DNA of 64,000 bases, taken from assembly GCA_900541685.1 (NCBI GenBank), contig UQKM01000003.1, positions 1 to 64,000 of the forward strand, written 5' to 3'. The DNA is from an uncultured Collinsella sp. Lineage in GTDB: Bacteria; Actinomycetota; Coriobacteriia; Coriobacteriales; Coriobacteriaceae. A model generated the notes under the pieces. The model did no database searches. It saw only the letters and a list, made by a program, of their open reading frames with translations, and was not told the DNA's origin. A program made the translations under genes and the position numbers. This document shows, piece by piece, positions 8,671 through 17,020 of the stretch (position 1 is the first letter of the stretch; each line of letters opens with the position of its first letter).

Positions 8671-8688
8671 ATGAGTACGTAAACATTT
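8671..8688. promoter_or_regulatory. Putative galactose-regulon operator 5 (mglA)
   Basis: ATGAGTACGTAAACATTT, just after the terminator and about 95 bases before the ATPase start. It suggests a second regulated promoter for mglAC. Confidence 0.6.
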
Positions 8689-8780
8689 CGTAATGGTCTC
8701 ATATCAGGACGTTCTCCCTATCGTAGCTGCGCAAATAAGGTTGCACAGGGAGGACATCGAGGGAAACGAGGGGTGAATAC

Positions 8781-10286
8781 ATGTCAGACAAGCAAGACGA
8801 CATCGTCCTGTCGATTCGAGGGATGAGCAAGACGTTCGGGCGTAACCGAGTGCTCGACCACATCGACCTCGACGTCCGCCGTGGCACCGTCATGGGCCTG
8901 ATGGGTGAGAACGGCGCAGGCAAGTCCACGATGATGAAATGCCTGTTCGGCACTTATCAAAAGGACGAGGGTTCGATTTTCCTCGATGGCAAGGAGGTGA
9001 GTTTCTCCGGTCCTAAGGATGCTTTGGAAAACGGCATCGCCATGGTCCACCAGGAGCTCAACCAGTGCCTCGAGCGCAATGTGGTCGATAACTTGTTCTT
9101 GGGCCGCTATCCGGTTAAGGGCGGCGTGATCGACGAGGCGCGCATGCGCAAAGAAGCTTCGGATCTGTTCCGTCGCTTGGGCATGACCGTCAACCTGACC
9201 CAGCCCATGAAAAACATGAGCGTATCTCAGCGCCAGATGGTCGAGATCGCCAAGGCTATGTCCTATAACGCCAAGGTTATCGTTTTGGACGAGCCTACAA
9301 GTTCGCTGATGGCGCAAGAGGTCGATAAGCTGTTCGAGATGATGCGTAAGCTCAAGGAGCAGGGCATCGCTCTGATCTACATCTCGCACAAAATGGACGA
9401 GATCTTCGAGATCTGCGACGACGTCTCGGTTCTGCGCGACGGTAATCTGGTTATGACCAAGCGCACGAGTGACACCAACATGAACGAGCTCGTGAGCGCC
9501 ATGGTCGGCCGCTCGCTGGACAACCGTTTCCCGCCCGTGGATAACATTCCCGGCGACAACGTCCTTTCGGTGCAGCACCTGTCCACGAAGTTCGATCCGC
9601 ACCTGGTGGACATTACCTTTGACGTGCGTAAGGGCGAAATCTTTGGTCTGTATGGACTGGTCGGCGCAGGCCGTACCGAGCTGCTCGAGACGATCTTTGG
9701 TATTCGCACCCGTGCTGCAGGCCGCGTGTACTTCCGCGACCGCCTGATGAACTTCTCCTCGGCGCGCGACGCTATGGAGCACGGTTTTGCTCTGATTACC
9801 GAGGAGCGCAAGGCAAACGGCCTGTTCCTGAAGGGCGATCTGACGTTTAACACCACCATCGCCAACCTTGATCAGTACAAGAGCGGTCCCGCGCTGTCCA
9901 ACGACAAGATGGTTCGCGCGACGAACAAAGAGATTAAGACCATGCATACCAAGTGCATGGGCCCCGATGATCTGATTTCAAGCCTCTCTGGCGGCAACCA
10001 GCAAAAGGTTATTTTTGGTAAGTGGCTTGAGCGCTATCCGCAGGTGTTCCTGATGGACGAGCCCACCCGTGGTATCGATGTTGGCGCTAAGTACGAGATT
10101 TACCAGCTCATCATCGACATGGCTAAGAAGGGCACTACGGTCATCGTGGTTTCCTCCGAGATGCCCGAGATTCTCGGCATCACCAACCGCATCGGCGTCA
10201 TGTCGAACGGGCACCTTTCGGGCATCGTCAACACCAAGGAGACGAACCAGGAAGAGCTGCTCCGTTTGAGCGCCAAGTATCTGTAG
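8781..10286 (+). CDS. mglA: Galactose ABC importer ATPase with two ABC domains
   Basis: Powers sugar uptake; sugar-specific ATPase family (MglA/RbsA), 501 residues with tandem ABC domains. The first domain has Walker A GENGAGKST (~residue 45), signature MSVSQRQ and Walker B VIVLDEPTSSL. The second has the degenerate loop GLVGAGRTE, signature SLSGGNQQK and Walker B VFLMDEPTRGID. This one-protein, two-domain form is the standard MglA layout. It is preceded by GAGGGGTGA and its own putative operator. mglC follows after 18 bases. Confidence 0.93.
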   Translation: MSDKQDDIVLSIRGMSKTFGRNRVLDHIDLDVRRGTVMGLMGENGAGKSTMMKCLFGTYQKDEGSIFLDGKEVSFSGPKDALENGIAMVHQELNQCLERNVVDNLFLGRYPVKGGVIDEARMRKEASDLFRRLGMTVNLTQPMKNMSVSQRQMVEIAKAMSYNAKVIVLDEPTSSLMAQEVDKLFEMMRKLKEQGIALIYISHKMDEIFEICDDVSVLRDGNLVMTKRTSDTNMNELVSAMVGRSLDNRFPPVDNIPGDNVLSVQHLSTKFDPHLVDITFDVRKGEIFGLYGLVGAGRTELLETIFGIRTRAAGRVYFRDRLMNFSSARDAMEHGFALITEERKANGLFLKGDLTFNTTIANLDQYKSGPALSNDKMVRATNKEIKTMHTKCMGPDDLISSLSGGNQQKVIFGKWLERYPQVFLMDEPTRGIDVGAKYEIYQLIIDMAKKGTTVIVVSSEMPEILGITNRIGVMSNGHLSGIVNTKETNQEELLRLSAKYL

Positions 10287-10304
10287 ACGAAGGGGATGGA
10301 ACAC

Positions 10305-11960
10305 ATGCCTACCGTATCCGGTAAGATTCTGTCGGTCGATGAGGAGACGAAGCTCCTCCAGCCGATCGACAGCTATGTAAACGAGATTCAGAAGAAGGTC
10401 GACGCCCTGCGCGCCGACGGTACCACGCGTGTCGTCGAGCTGCAGGGTAACATTGATGCCGCCAAGAGCGATCGCGTGCTTACCAAAGCGGAGCGCGATG
10501 AGGCTATCAATGGCTTTAAGGCTCAGATGGAGCAGGCTAAGAAGGTCGAGGCCCAGAACAAGGGTCAGATTGACAAGCTTATTGTCGACGCCGAGAACTA
10601 TCTGAAGGCACACTATGAGGCTGAGTACCTCGCACCCGTTAAGGCCAGTTGCGCCGTCGAGCGCGAGGCCGCCAAGGCTGCCTATCAGAAGCATCTCGCC
10701 GAGCTCGAGAAGGAGCACCAGGCTGGTATTGCCGGTATCACCGACCAGGCCGAGATTAAAGAAGAAAAGTACGTCTACAAGAACAAGCAGTTCGACGCCA
10801 AGGTGACCTACCAGCAGGAGCTGCAGCAGATCAAGGATCGCGAGCACGAGGCCTTTGCCTACCAGTATCACCTGATCGATCTGCTCCGCATTGGCAAGTT
10901 TACCTTTGCCGAGAACATGGCCCAGCGCTGGGAGAACTACAAATACACGTTCAATACGCGTACGTTCCTGCTCAACAACGGCCTGTATATCGCCATCGCG
11001 CTGGTTTTCATTGCCCTGTGCGCCATTACTCCGGTCGTTAAGGGCACTCAGCTGCTCACGGCTCAGAACGTGCTGAATATCTTCCAGCAGGCTTCGCCTC
11101 GTATGTTCCTGGCACTCGGCGTTGCCGGCCTGATTCTCCAGACCGGTACCGACCTGTCGATTGGTCGTATGGTCGGCATGAGCATGGTGGCGTCTACCAT
11201 CATCATGCACGCCGGTCCCAACACCGGCACGGTCTTTGGCATTGCCTTCGACTTCTCGACCATGCCTCTCGTGGCCCAGATTATCCTGGCGCTTGTCGTC
11301 TGCGTTGTTCTGTGCACCGCGTTCTCTGCCATCGCCGGCTTCTTTACCGCTAAGTTTAAGATGCACTGGTTCATCTCGACGATGGCCAACATGCTCATCA
11401 TCTTTGGTCTTGTCACCTATGCCACTAAGGGTGTTTCCTTCGGCTCAATCAATCCTCTGATTCCCGCCATGGTCACCCCGCGCATTGGCGGCTTCCCGAC
11501 GATTATCCTGTGGGCCGTCGCTGCCATCGTGGTCGTGTGGTTCATCTGGAACAAGACCACCTTCGGTAAGAACATGTTCGCCGTTGGCGGCAACCCCGAG
11601 GCTGCTTCCGTCTCCGGCATCAACGTCTTCGCCGTCTCTATCGGCGCTTTTATCCTCGCGGGCATCCTGTATGGCTTCGGCTCTTGGCTCGAGTGCATCC
11701 GCATAGTCGGTTCCGGCTCCGCTGCTTACGGCCAGGGCTGGGAGATGGACGCTATTGCCGCGTGCGTCGTCGGTGGTGTTTCCTTTACCGGCGGTATCGG
11801 CAAGATTTCCGGCGTCACCGTCGGTGTGCTTATCTTCACTGCTTTGACTTATGCACTGACCATTCTGGGCATCGACACCAACCTGCAGTTCGTGTTCTCC
11901 GGCCTGATTATTCTCGTCGCCGTCACGCTCGACTGCCTCAAGTACGTTCAGAAGAAATAG
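10305..11960 (+). CDS. mglC: Galactose ABC importer permease with long N-terminal extension
   Basis: Membrane channel of the importer. Residues ~225-551 align with E. coli MglC (LALGVAGLILQTGTDLS, FGKNMFAVGGNPEAASVSG, DAIAACVVGGVSF, LDCLKYVQKK). The first ~220 residues are extra: highly charged, rich in Lys, Glu, Gln and Ala and predicted by eye to be helical coiled coil, with no membrane segment. E. coli MglC has 336 residues and no such part. The ATG at 10305 is chosen because GAAGGGG (10289-10295) is 9 bases upstream; the ATG at 10296 overlaps that site. The extension should lie in the cytosol, near the ATPase. Its function is unknown. Confidence 0.9.
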   Translation: MPTVSGKILSVDEETKLLQPIDSYVNEIQKKVDALRADGTTRVVELQGNIDAAKSDRVLTKAERDEAINGFKAQMEQAKKVEAQNKGQIDKLIVDAENYLKAHYEAEYLAPVKASCAVEREAAKAAYQKHLAELEKEHQAGIAGITDQAEIKEEKYVYKNKQFDAKVTYQQELQQIKDREHEAFAYQYHLIDLLRIGKFTFAENMAQRWENYKYTFNTRTFLLNNGLYIAIALVFIALCAITPVVKGTQLLTAQNVLNIFQQASPRMFLALGVAGLILQTGTDLSIGRMVGMSMVASTIIMHAGPNTGTVFGIAFDFSTMPLVAQIILALVVCVVLCTAFSAIAGFFTAKFKMHWFISTMANMLIIFGLVTYATKGVSFGSINPLIPAMVTPRIGGFPTIILWAVAAIVVVWFIWNKTTFGKNMFAVGGNPEAASVSGINVFAVSIGAFILAGILYGFGSWLECIRIVGSGSAAYGQGWEMDAIAACVVGGVSFTGGIGKISGVTVGVLIFTALTYALTILGIDTNLQFVFSGLIILVAVTLDCLKYVQKK

Positions 11961-11987
11961 CGCATCGTTCTTGTTTTCCATTCTTCT

Positions 11988-12029
11988 AAGAGGGGAGTCG
12001 GCCGCCATCCTCCGGCTCCCCTCTTTTGA
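11988..12029 (+). terminator. Terminator after mglC
   Basis: Arms AAGAGGGGAG (11988-11997) and CTCCCCTCTT (12016-12025), extended by GTCGG/CCGG pairs, followed by a T-rich tail. It ends the importer operon. Confidence 0.75.
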
Positions 12030-12103
12030 GCTTGAAGACAACTGGAAGTTATTTGGAAAAGGCAGCATGCAGGCATCTTGTTCGCTATGCTCTATCTCCA
12101 AAT

Positions 12104-12117
12104 GAAAGATGTTTTGC
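12104..12117. promoter_or_regulatory. Possible DeoR-type site upstream of PTS IIB
   Basis: GAAAGATGTTTTGC lies 38 bases before the PTS IIB start. Almost the same 14 bases (GAAAGATGTTTCGC) occur at 13508 in the deoR/aldolase divergent region. A shared site for the DeoR protein is an inference. Confidence 0.4.
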
Positions 12118-12154
12118 CGAAAGGCAAGATTGAAGAGGAAGGCAGGGCCTCCTA

Positions 12155-12448
12155 ATGAAAAAGGTACTCGTCTGTTGCAATACCGGCGTGACGACCAGCT
12201 TGCTGGTTGCAAAAATCAAAAGTGTCGCCGAGACGCGCAATCTCGAGATTGAGATTGAGGCTTCGCCGATGGCCACCGCTGCGGACCATATTGCCGAAGC
12301 CGATGTCGTTTTGCTGGGGCCGCAGGTCGGCTATGCAAAAGAGGCTTTTGAAGAGGCGGGCGCTAAAAACGTTCGCGTCATTACTGCCGATGATTACGCT
12401 ACGCAGAATGTCGACGGCATCCTAGACAGCGTCGAAGGCGTTTTGTAG
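12155..12448 (+). CDS. Orphan PTS sugar-specific IIB protein
   Basis: 97-residue cytosolic phosphocarrier of the lactose/cellobiose IIB fold. The phosphorylated cysteine lies in the N-terminal loop VLVCCNTGVTTSLL (Cys8 or Cys9). A second family motif, VVLLGPQVGYAKEAF, follows near residue 52. The length is complete for a free-standing IIB. No IIA or IIC gene is adjacent, so it either works with subunits encoded elsewhere or has a sensing role. It is followed by its own terminator and lies convergent to the DeoR gene. Confidence 0.85.
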   Translation: MKKVLVCCNTGVTTSLLVAKIKSVAETRNLEIEIEASPMATAADHIAEADVVLLGPQVGYAKEAFEEAGAKNVRVITADDYATQNVDGILDSVEGVL

Positions 12449-12488
12449 CTGTAATCCAAACTTAGGGCATGCGTTGTTTTGCGTGTCC

Positions 12489-12536
12489 AAGCCGCCGCAT
12501 GGGATCTCCTTCACCTATGCGGCGGCTTTTCCGTTT
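12489..12536 (+). terminator. Terminator after PTS IIB
   Basis: Arms AAGCCGCCGCAT (12489-12500) and ATGCGGCGGCTT (12517-12528) followed by TTCCGTTTT. Confidence 0.75.
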
Positions 12537-12555
12537 TGGTCTCTCGCTCGCGATC

Positions 12556-12591
12556 AAAACCACCACAAAGGGGCACCTTTGTGGTGGTTTT
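12556..12591. terminator. CCACCACAAAGG repeat hairpin, copy 2
   Basis: Arms AAAACCACCACAAAGG and its complement with a 4-base loop; the shortest loop of the three copies. It ends 4 bases before the stop codon of the minus-strand DeoR gene, so it can terminate that gene. Confidence 0.7.
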
Positions 12592-12594
12592 TGT

Positions 12595-13398
12595 TTAAGC
12601 GCCGGCGATGATGAGGGCTGGACGAGCGTCGTTGGCTAACTCGGCGATCGAGGTGGCGACGGCATGGTCGGGGTCACGGTCCATCACGATGGTGCCGACA
12701 TCGGTCAGTTTGGCAAAGCGGTACATGCCGCGTCCGTTGACCTTGCTGGCGTCCATGAGGGCAACGCCTTGACGGGCGGCGGAGATCATGGCTGTTTTGG
12801 TCTCGGCCATCTGCGGAAAGTCGGTCGTAAAGCCGCAGCCGGGAACAAAAGCGCCGGGGCACATGACGGCAAGGTCGGCATGGACCATTTGGAGCGCCTG
12901 CATGGTGAGCGGTCCGTACAGATAGCGATGACCTTTGCGCAGTGCCCCGCCCAGCATGACGACATCGACCGAGGGCATGCTCTCGTCGATATAATCGGCG
13001 ATGGTGATGTCGGCCGTGATGACGGTGATGCCGTCGCGCTGGTCGAGCAGGCGGACAAATTCGAGCACGGTGGTGCCCGAGTCGACAAGCAAGGTGTCAC
13101 CGTCGCTGACGAGTTCGATGGCGCTTTGCGCGATGGCCTGCTTGGCGGCGACATTGACGTTGATGCGGCGATCCTGGGTGGATACGGTCAGTCGCTTCTG
13201 GAGCGACACAGCGCCGCCATGCGTGCGGCGCAGCTTGCCGGACTCGGCGAGCGCGTCTAGGTCGGCGCGGGCGGTAACGGAGGACACGCCAAAGGTCTGG
13301 GCGATTTCTGCTACCTGCACCGAGGCGTTATGTCCGAGCATCTCCATGATGGCGGCACGCCGCTCATCGGCGAAAGCTCGGGTTGTTGCATAGGCCAT
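12595..13398 (-). CDS. DeoR-family transcriptional regulator
   Basis: Sugar-phosphate-responsive repressor type, 267 residues. The N-terminal winged helix-turn-helix (ERRAAIMEMLGHNASVQVAEIAQTFGVSSVTARADL) covers residues ~12-47 and is followed by the DeoR C-terminal sensor domain with VDSGTT (~residue 106) and DASKVNGRGMYRFA. It is divergent from the class II aldolase and convergent with the PTS IIB, so it likely controls one or both. The ligand is probably a sugar phosphate, which is a family property and not visible here. Confidence 0.88.
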   Translation of the reverse strand: MAYATTRAFADERRAAIMEMLGHNASVQVAEIAQTFGVSSVTARADLDALAESGKLRRTHGGAVSLQKRLTVSTQDRRINVNVAAKQAIAQSAIELVSDGDTLLVDSGTTVLEFVRLLDQRDGITVITADITIADYIDESMPSVDVVMLGGALRKGHRYLYGPLTMQALQMVHADLAVMCPGAFVPGCGFTTDFPQMAETKTAMISAARQGVALMDASKVNGRGMYRFAKLTDVGTIVMDRDPDHAVATSIAELANDARPALIIAGA

Positions 13399-13507
13399 AT
13401 CCGCTCCATCATCGTCTGATATTTGCAGGAATTGTGTTGAGTCTATTTTCGTTCATTTTCTTTTTGAGCAAGTAAACGCCTTTCGATTACTTATCTTTTC
13501 TATAAAA

Positions 13508-13521
13508 GAAAGATGTTTCGC
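13508..13521. promoter_or_regulatory. Possible DeoR-type site in the deoR/aldolase region
   Basis: GAAAGATGTTTCGC, near-identical to 12104-12117. The surrounding divergent region (13399-13733) also carries TTTTCGTTCATTTTC near 13446. That 335-base region has no credible gene. Confidence 0.4.
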
Positions 13522-13733
13522 TTGAAAACGGTAATGTCGGATAGGGGAATTTAGCCTGAATCCCTTCCGTTTGCTTTTCAAAAATGAGCGTTTTGGCCTG
13601 CGTGCCGGCGATATCTCGTACATGCGACAGATGCGATTTTCATACAATGGGCGCAGCAAAATGCAAGGTAAAACGCCTTGCGGACACGTACGCCCGATGT
13701 CCAGATGCGGGCGAGGGAGAGGAGCAAACGCTC

Positions 13734-14591
13734 ATGGCACTTGTTACCACCGAAAAGATGCTCAAGGACGCTCAGGCCGGCCACTACGCTGTTGGCGCGT
13801 TCAACGTCGAGAACCTCGAGTTTGTTATGGCCGTTCTGGCCGCTGCCGAGGAGACCAAGTCCCCCGTCATCATGCAGACCACCCCGGGCACCATCAAGAC
13901 CGCTGGTCTGGACTACTTCTACGGCATGGTCAAGGCTGCCGCCGAGCGCGCTTCCGTGCCCGTCGCTCTGCACCTCGATCACGGCGATGGCTATGACCGC
14001 TGCATGCAGGCTTTCCGCACGGGCTACACCTCCGTCATGATCGACGGTTCGCACGAGTCCTTCGAGGACAACATCGCCCTGACCAAGTCCGTTGCCGACG
14101 CTGGCCGCGCCATGGGCGTGCCCGTCGAGGCCGAGCTCGGTAAGGTTGGCGGCAAGGAGGACGACGGTCCCGCGGTTGAGGGCGAGAGCCCCTACACCGA
14201 TCCGGCCGAGGCCAAGGAGTTCGTCGAGCGCACCGGCTGCACCTCTCTCGCTATTGGCGTTGGCACCAGCCACGGTGTGTACACGAGCGATCCGCACATC
14301 GAGCAGTCCGTGGTCAAGGCCATCCGCGACGCCGTCGACGTGCCGCTGGTTCTGCACGGCACCTCCGGTGTGCCCGATGAGCAGGTCGCCGAGGCTGTGA
14401 AGAACGGCATCTGCAAGGTCAACTACGCCACCGAGCTGCGTCAGGCCTACACCAAGGGCTTCATGGCCTACATGGCCGAGAATCCTGCCTGCTTCGACCC
14501 CAAGAAGCCGGCCAAGGAGGGTATGCGTGAGATCACCGAGCTGGTTAAGATCCGCATGACCAACCTCAACTCTGTGGGCAAAGCAGAGTAA
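13734..14591 (+). CDS. Class II fructose/tagatose-bisphosphate aldolase
   Basis: Zinc-dependent aldolase that cleaves a ketose-1,6-bisphosphate to DHAP and glyceraldehyde-3-phosphate. 285 residues, the GatY/KbaY/short-FbaA size. Zinc ligands and active-site motifs are seen as HLDHGDGYDRC (~residue 80), VEAELGKVGG (~residue 130), GTSHGVY (~residue 178) and LHGTSGVP (~residue 205). The ATG at 13734 with GGGAGAGGAG upstream is preferred over upstream in-frame starts. Substrate choice between fructose and tagatose bisphosphate cannot be settled; the nearby DeoR and PTS IIB genes make tagatose possible. Confidence 0.88.
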   Translation: MALVTTEKMLKDAQAGHYAVGAFNVENLEFVMAVLAAAEETKSPVIMQTTPGTIKTAGLDYFYGMVKAAAERASVPVALHLDHGDGYDRCMQAFRTGYTSVMIDGSHESFEDNIALTKSVADAGRAMGVPVEAELGKVGGKEDDGPAVEGESPYTDPAEAKEFVERTGCTSLAIGVGTSHGVYTSDPHIEQSVVKAIRDAVDVPLVLHGTSGVPDEQVAEAVKNGICKVNYATELRQAYTKGFMAYMAENPACFDPKKPAKEGMREITELVKIRMTNLNSVGKAE

Positions 14592-14621
14592 CAGCAAGGG
14601 CACTCCGACTCGCTACATATC

Positions 14622-14752
14622 CCGGGGAGGGACGAGGGCTTAGTTCCCCAATCGTCCTCGGGCATGCAAAAAGCCTCGCTGCGCACTTCGTGCGGCGAGG
14701 CTTTTTGCCTCCTGCGGAAAGATTAGAGAACTAACCCCTCGTCCCTCCCCGG
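14622..14752 (+). repeat. Large nested hairpin, copy A
   Basis: Outer arms 14622-14653 and 14721-14752 pair over 32 bases with four mismatches. An internal loop follows with 5' box GTCCTCGGGCAT and 3' box CTCCTGCGGAAA, then an inner hairpin (GCAAAAAGCCTCGC ... GCGAGGCTTTTTGC) with a CTTCG tip. It starts about 30 bases after the aldolase stop. Its inner stem plus T-run may terminate transcription. Confidence 0.8.
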
Positions 14753-14770
14753 TTGACCTACTCGAGGTCG

Positions 14771-14890
14771 TCGCCCTTGTGGCGTTAGGTCTGAAAATAA
14801 TAAGAAGCCTTCGCGCTGCGGAATGATTTTGGAAACTAAGTACGGGGACCCGCCCAAACCGTCCTGCTCAATCGCCCTTGTGGCGTTAGG
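14771..14890 (+). repeat. Direct-repeat-flanked half copy after hairpin A
   Basis: TCGCCCTTGTGGCGTTAGG occurs at 14771-14789 and again at 14872-14890. Between them CTGCGGAATGATTTTGGA (14816-14833) resembles the 3' box and arm of the nested hairpins. The same layout follows hairpin B at 43966-44078. Confidence 0.65.
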
Positions 14891-14913
14891 GCTGAAAGGG
14901 TGGGGCGCGTGGG

Positions 14914-15537
14914 TTATTTGGTTGTTAGGGTTAGTAGGTCGTTGGGGGTTTTGAGGTTGTAGGTGGCGTTTGGGATATCTTGGTGTGATCCCCATGCTGC
15001 TCGGGCAAAACTGACCCCTGCTGAAGTTGCGCATTGTTCGTCGTAGACGGTGTCGCCAACGTAGACGACGTTGCCAGGATTCGCGCCCGCACGTCGGAGA
15101 TATTCGAGCATGGGTGCGGGTGCGGGTTTATGTTCGGTTGTGTCTTCGACAAGGATGATGTGCTCAAAATACTTATCGAAACCAAGGGGTGCAATTTCTT
15201 TTGCGTATTCGTCGCGCGCACGTGAGGAGACGATGCCAAGTTTGCAGCCGCTATCGGCGAGTGTTGCGATGACTTCAAGCAAACCTGGAAACACGCTGAT
15301 GGTGCTTTTAAAGCTGGCGGCAACTTGGCACCAGCGATCCAACGTTGCCTGCGAGTAGATCCCAAGTTTCTCAAGGGCATCCTTGCCGGGTATGCCGAGG
15401 GCAAAGTCAAGCTCGTGTCGGGGAAGCGTTTTGCTGGTCTCTTCTTGGACAATCTGGACAAGCGATGACAGAATGCTTTCTTCTGTATCTGCCAATGTCC
15501 CATCAACGTCAAATACGATATGGTCAAAGTGCTTCAT
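14914..15537 (-). CDS. HAD-superfamily phosphatase, phosphoglycolate phosphatase-like
   Basis: 207-residue hydrolase of the HAD superfamily, subclass I with an alpha-helical cap (~residues 18-85). Motif I FDVDGTLAD (residues 9-17) holds the nucleophile Asp. Motif II is IVSSRA, motif III the Lys of HKPAP and motif IV GDTVYD. The substrate is not shown; the family includes phosphoglycolate phosphatases, beta-phosphoglucomutases and other small phosphatases. It lies 56 bases downstream of the AraC-type gene on the same strand. Confidence 0.85.
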   Translation of the reverse strand: MKHFDHIVFDVDGTLADTEESILSSLVQIVQEETSKTLPRHELDFALGIPGKDALEKLGIYSQATLDRWCQVAASFKSTISVFPGLLEVIATLADSGCKLGIVSSRARDEYAKEIAPLGFDKYFEHIILVEDTTEHKPAPAPMLEYLRRAGANPGNVVYVGDTVYDEQCATSAGVSFARAAWGSHQDIPNATYNLKTPNDLLTLTTK

Positions 15538-15593
15538 ATGATTGCTCCTCTCTGTTGTTTGCCTGCAAGTTTGATGCAGTGACAGAAGAAGGG

Positions 15594-16532
15594 TTAGCGG
15601 GATTTCTGCCTGGTGCTATCGAGATTCTGCCTCGCTGCTCGATAGCTCGAAGGAGTGCACCCCATTTGTTCTTTAAATACCTGGCCAAGATGGCTTGCTG
15701 TTATAAATCCGCATTGGCGCGCGACTGTCTGTACCGTTCGCGTGGTGTGTGCCAAAAGTTCGCAAGCACGGTTTATGCGGTATGCGCGTAGATATGCCGC
15801 CGGGGTCGTTCCTGCACAAGTTTCGATAATGCGGTAACACTCTCTTTCGCTTACGCCGGCTGCAGATGCCATCTGGGGCACATCTATAGCGGCTGCATAG
15901 TTTGCGCGGATAAAGTCCAGGATTGCCTTGAACTGTACGTCGCGGCTGGTCATCCAAGAGGCGCCGTCGGAAGAAAAGAGCGGTTCGGCCTTGGCGTTAA
16001 TCTGAATCCAGAGCTCTGACAAACTATTTCGAAGCGCCATCTCGTTCTGCGGCCGTTGAAGGTCGTGGCTAAAGGAGCTCTTCAGCAAATCGATAAAGGG
16101 CATATCGTCGGGATTGGTGGGCGACCATTTGAGCACATCGACGCCTCGACATTGAAGCAATGGGTTGATGTAGCGCTTTTGGAGACGTCCCGCGGGATCG
16201 CCGAGCATCGACGGCTCAAAGATATGCAGCATTTGAATGGCTGGCGCCGAATTGGGTGATTGCAGCGTGCTGTGCAAAACGCCGCCGTTGATAAAGCCGG
16301 CGGACCCTTCCTCAAAGCGTACGTGCTCATGAGCCGCGTGCGTTCGATAGTCAATCGCTCCCTGCTCCATGTAGAAAAGCTCAACTTCGGAATGCCAGTG
16401 CCAGGGGACGGAATTGCCCGGATAGCGAGCGAATTCTGCGCGTTCGGCAATATAGGGCCAGTCTTCGGCGGTCTCGGGAAACGCTTCCTCGCGTCCTCCG
16501 CGGTGCAATTCTATGTGATCCATGTTTCGCAT
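15594..16532 (-). CDS. AraC-family transcriptional regulator with cupin sensor
   Basis: 312 residues. The N-terminal half has a cupin-type ligand pocket (YPGNSVPWHWHSEVELFYM near residue 37, with metal/ligand histidines). The C-terminal ~100 residues form the double helix-turn-helix: DVPQMASAAGVSERECYRII and the second motif TVQTVARQCGFITASHLGQVF. Target genes are unknown; the HAD gene downstream on the same strand is a candidate partner. The start could also be the Met three codons later. Confidence 0.88.
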   Translation of the reverse strand: MRNMDHIELHRGGREEAFPETAEDWPYIAERAEFARYPGNSVPWHWHSEVELFYMEQGAIDYRTHAAHEHVRFEEGSAGFINGGVLHSTLQSPNSAPAIQMLHIFEPSMLGDPAGRLQKRYINPLLQCRGVDVLKWSPTNPDDMPFIDLLKSSFSHDLQRPQNEMALRNSLSELWIQINAKAEPLFSSDGASWMTSRDVQFKAILDFIRANYAAAIDVPQMASAAGVSERECYRIIETCAGTTPAAYLRAYRINRACELLAHTTRTVQTVARQCGFITASHLGQVFKEQMGCTPSSYRAARQNLDSTRQKSR

Positions 16533-16557
16533 GGCATCAGTATAAAGCGCAATGGGC

Positions 16558-16964
16558 TTAGATTGCTCTTGCCTGTTCGGGGAACGCCTTGTCTAGGGAT
16601 GCTTGGAGCTTTTCGAAGGATGCTCGTAAGTTGAGGCTCTGATCGGCTGAGCGCTTGGTTTTTGTGGTGGGGGAGTCGAGGAGGCCGTTTCTCTGTGTCG
16701 GGGGGAAGGAGAAAAGGTTTGCATGTTTTAGGGATGGCTGCTGTGCTGCGTCATTGGAAGAATGCATGCTTTTGCGGCCTCCTCGATATCCACCAAAAGG
16801 ATGCGCTCGGGGTTTGCTGCTAGGTCCCGTGCGCTGGCTACATTATGCCGCGGCTGCCGCAAAGAAGCGCTAAAGAAAGGCTTAACCTGGTTTGGTGTTA
16901 CGATGAAACTGCAGGTCAGAGGTATCGAGTAACACTCTTGAAAGGTTTTGAGCTTAAGGGCTTT
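16558..16964 (-). pseudogene. Possible frameshifted small gene of unknown function
   Basis: Two adjacent minus-strand frames look protein-like. The upstream frame is open from 16964 to a stop at 16728 and reads ...ASARDLAANPERILLVDIEE near 16780-16840, without a clear ATG. The downstream frame (16767-16558, 69 residues) ends ...FEKLQASLDKAFPEQARAI. A single shift near 16770-16790 would join them. GAGGAGG also lies 10 bases before the ATG at 16767, so the downstream part could instead be a short intact gene. No family is recognised. Confidence 0.35.
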
Positions 16965-17020
16965 CTAAGGTTTGTGACGTGGATGTGGCGCGGACGTGCG
17001 TAGCGTGTGAATGCTCGCTG

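Noticed and set aside
16655..16873. 72-codon plus-strand frame
   Set aside because: Composition (Cys/Arg/Gly/Pro-rich) looks like a shadow of the protein-like minus-strand frames in the same place.
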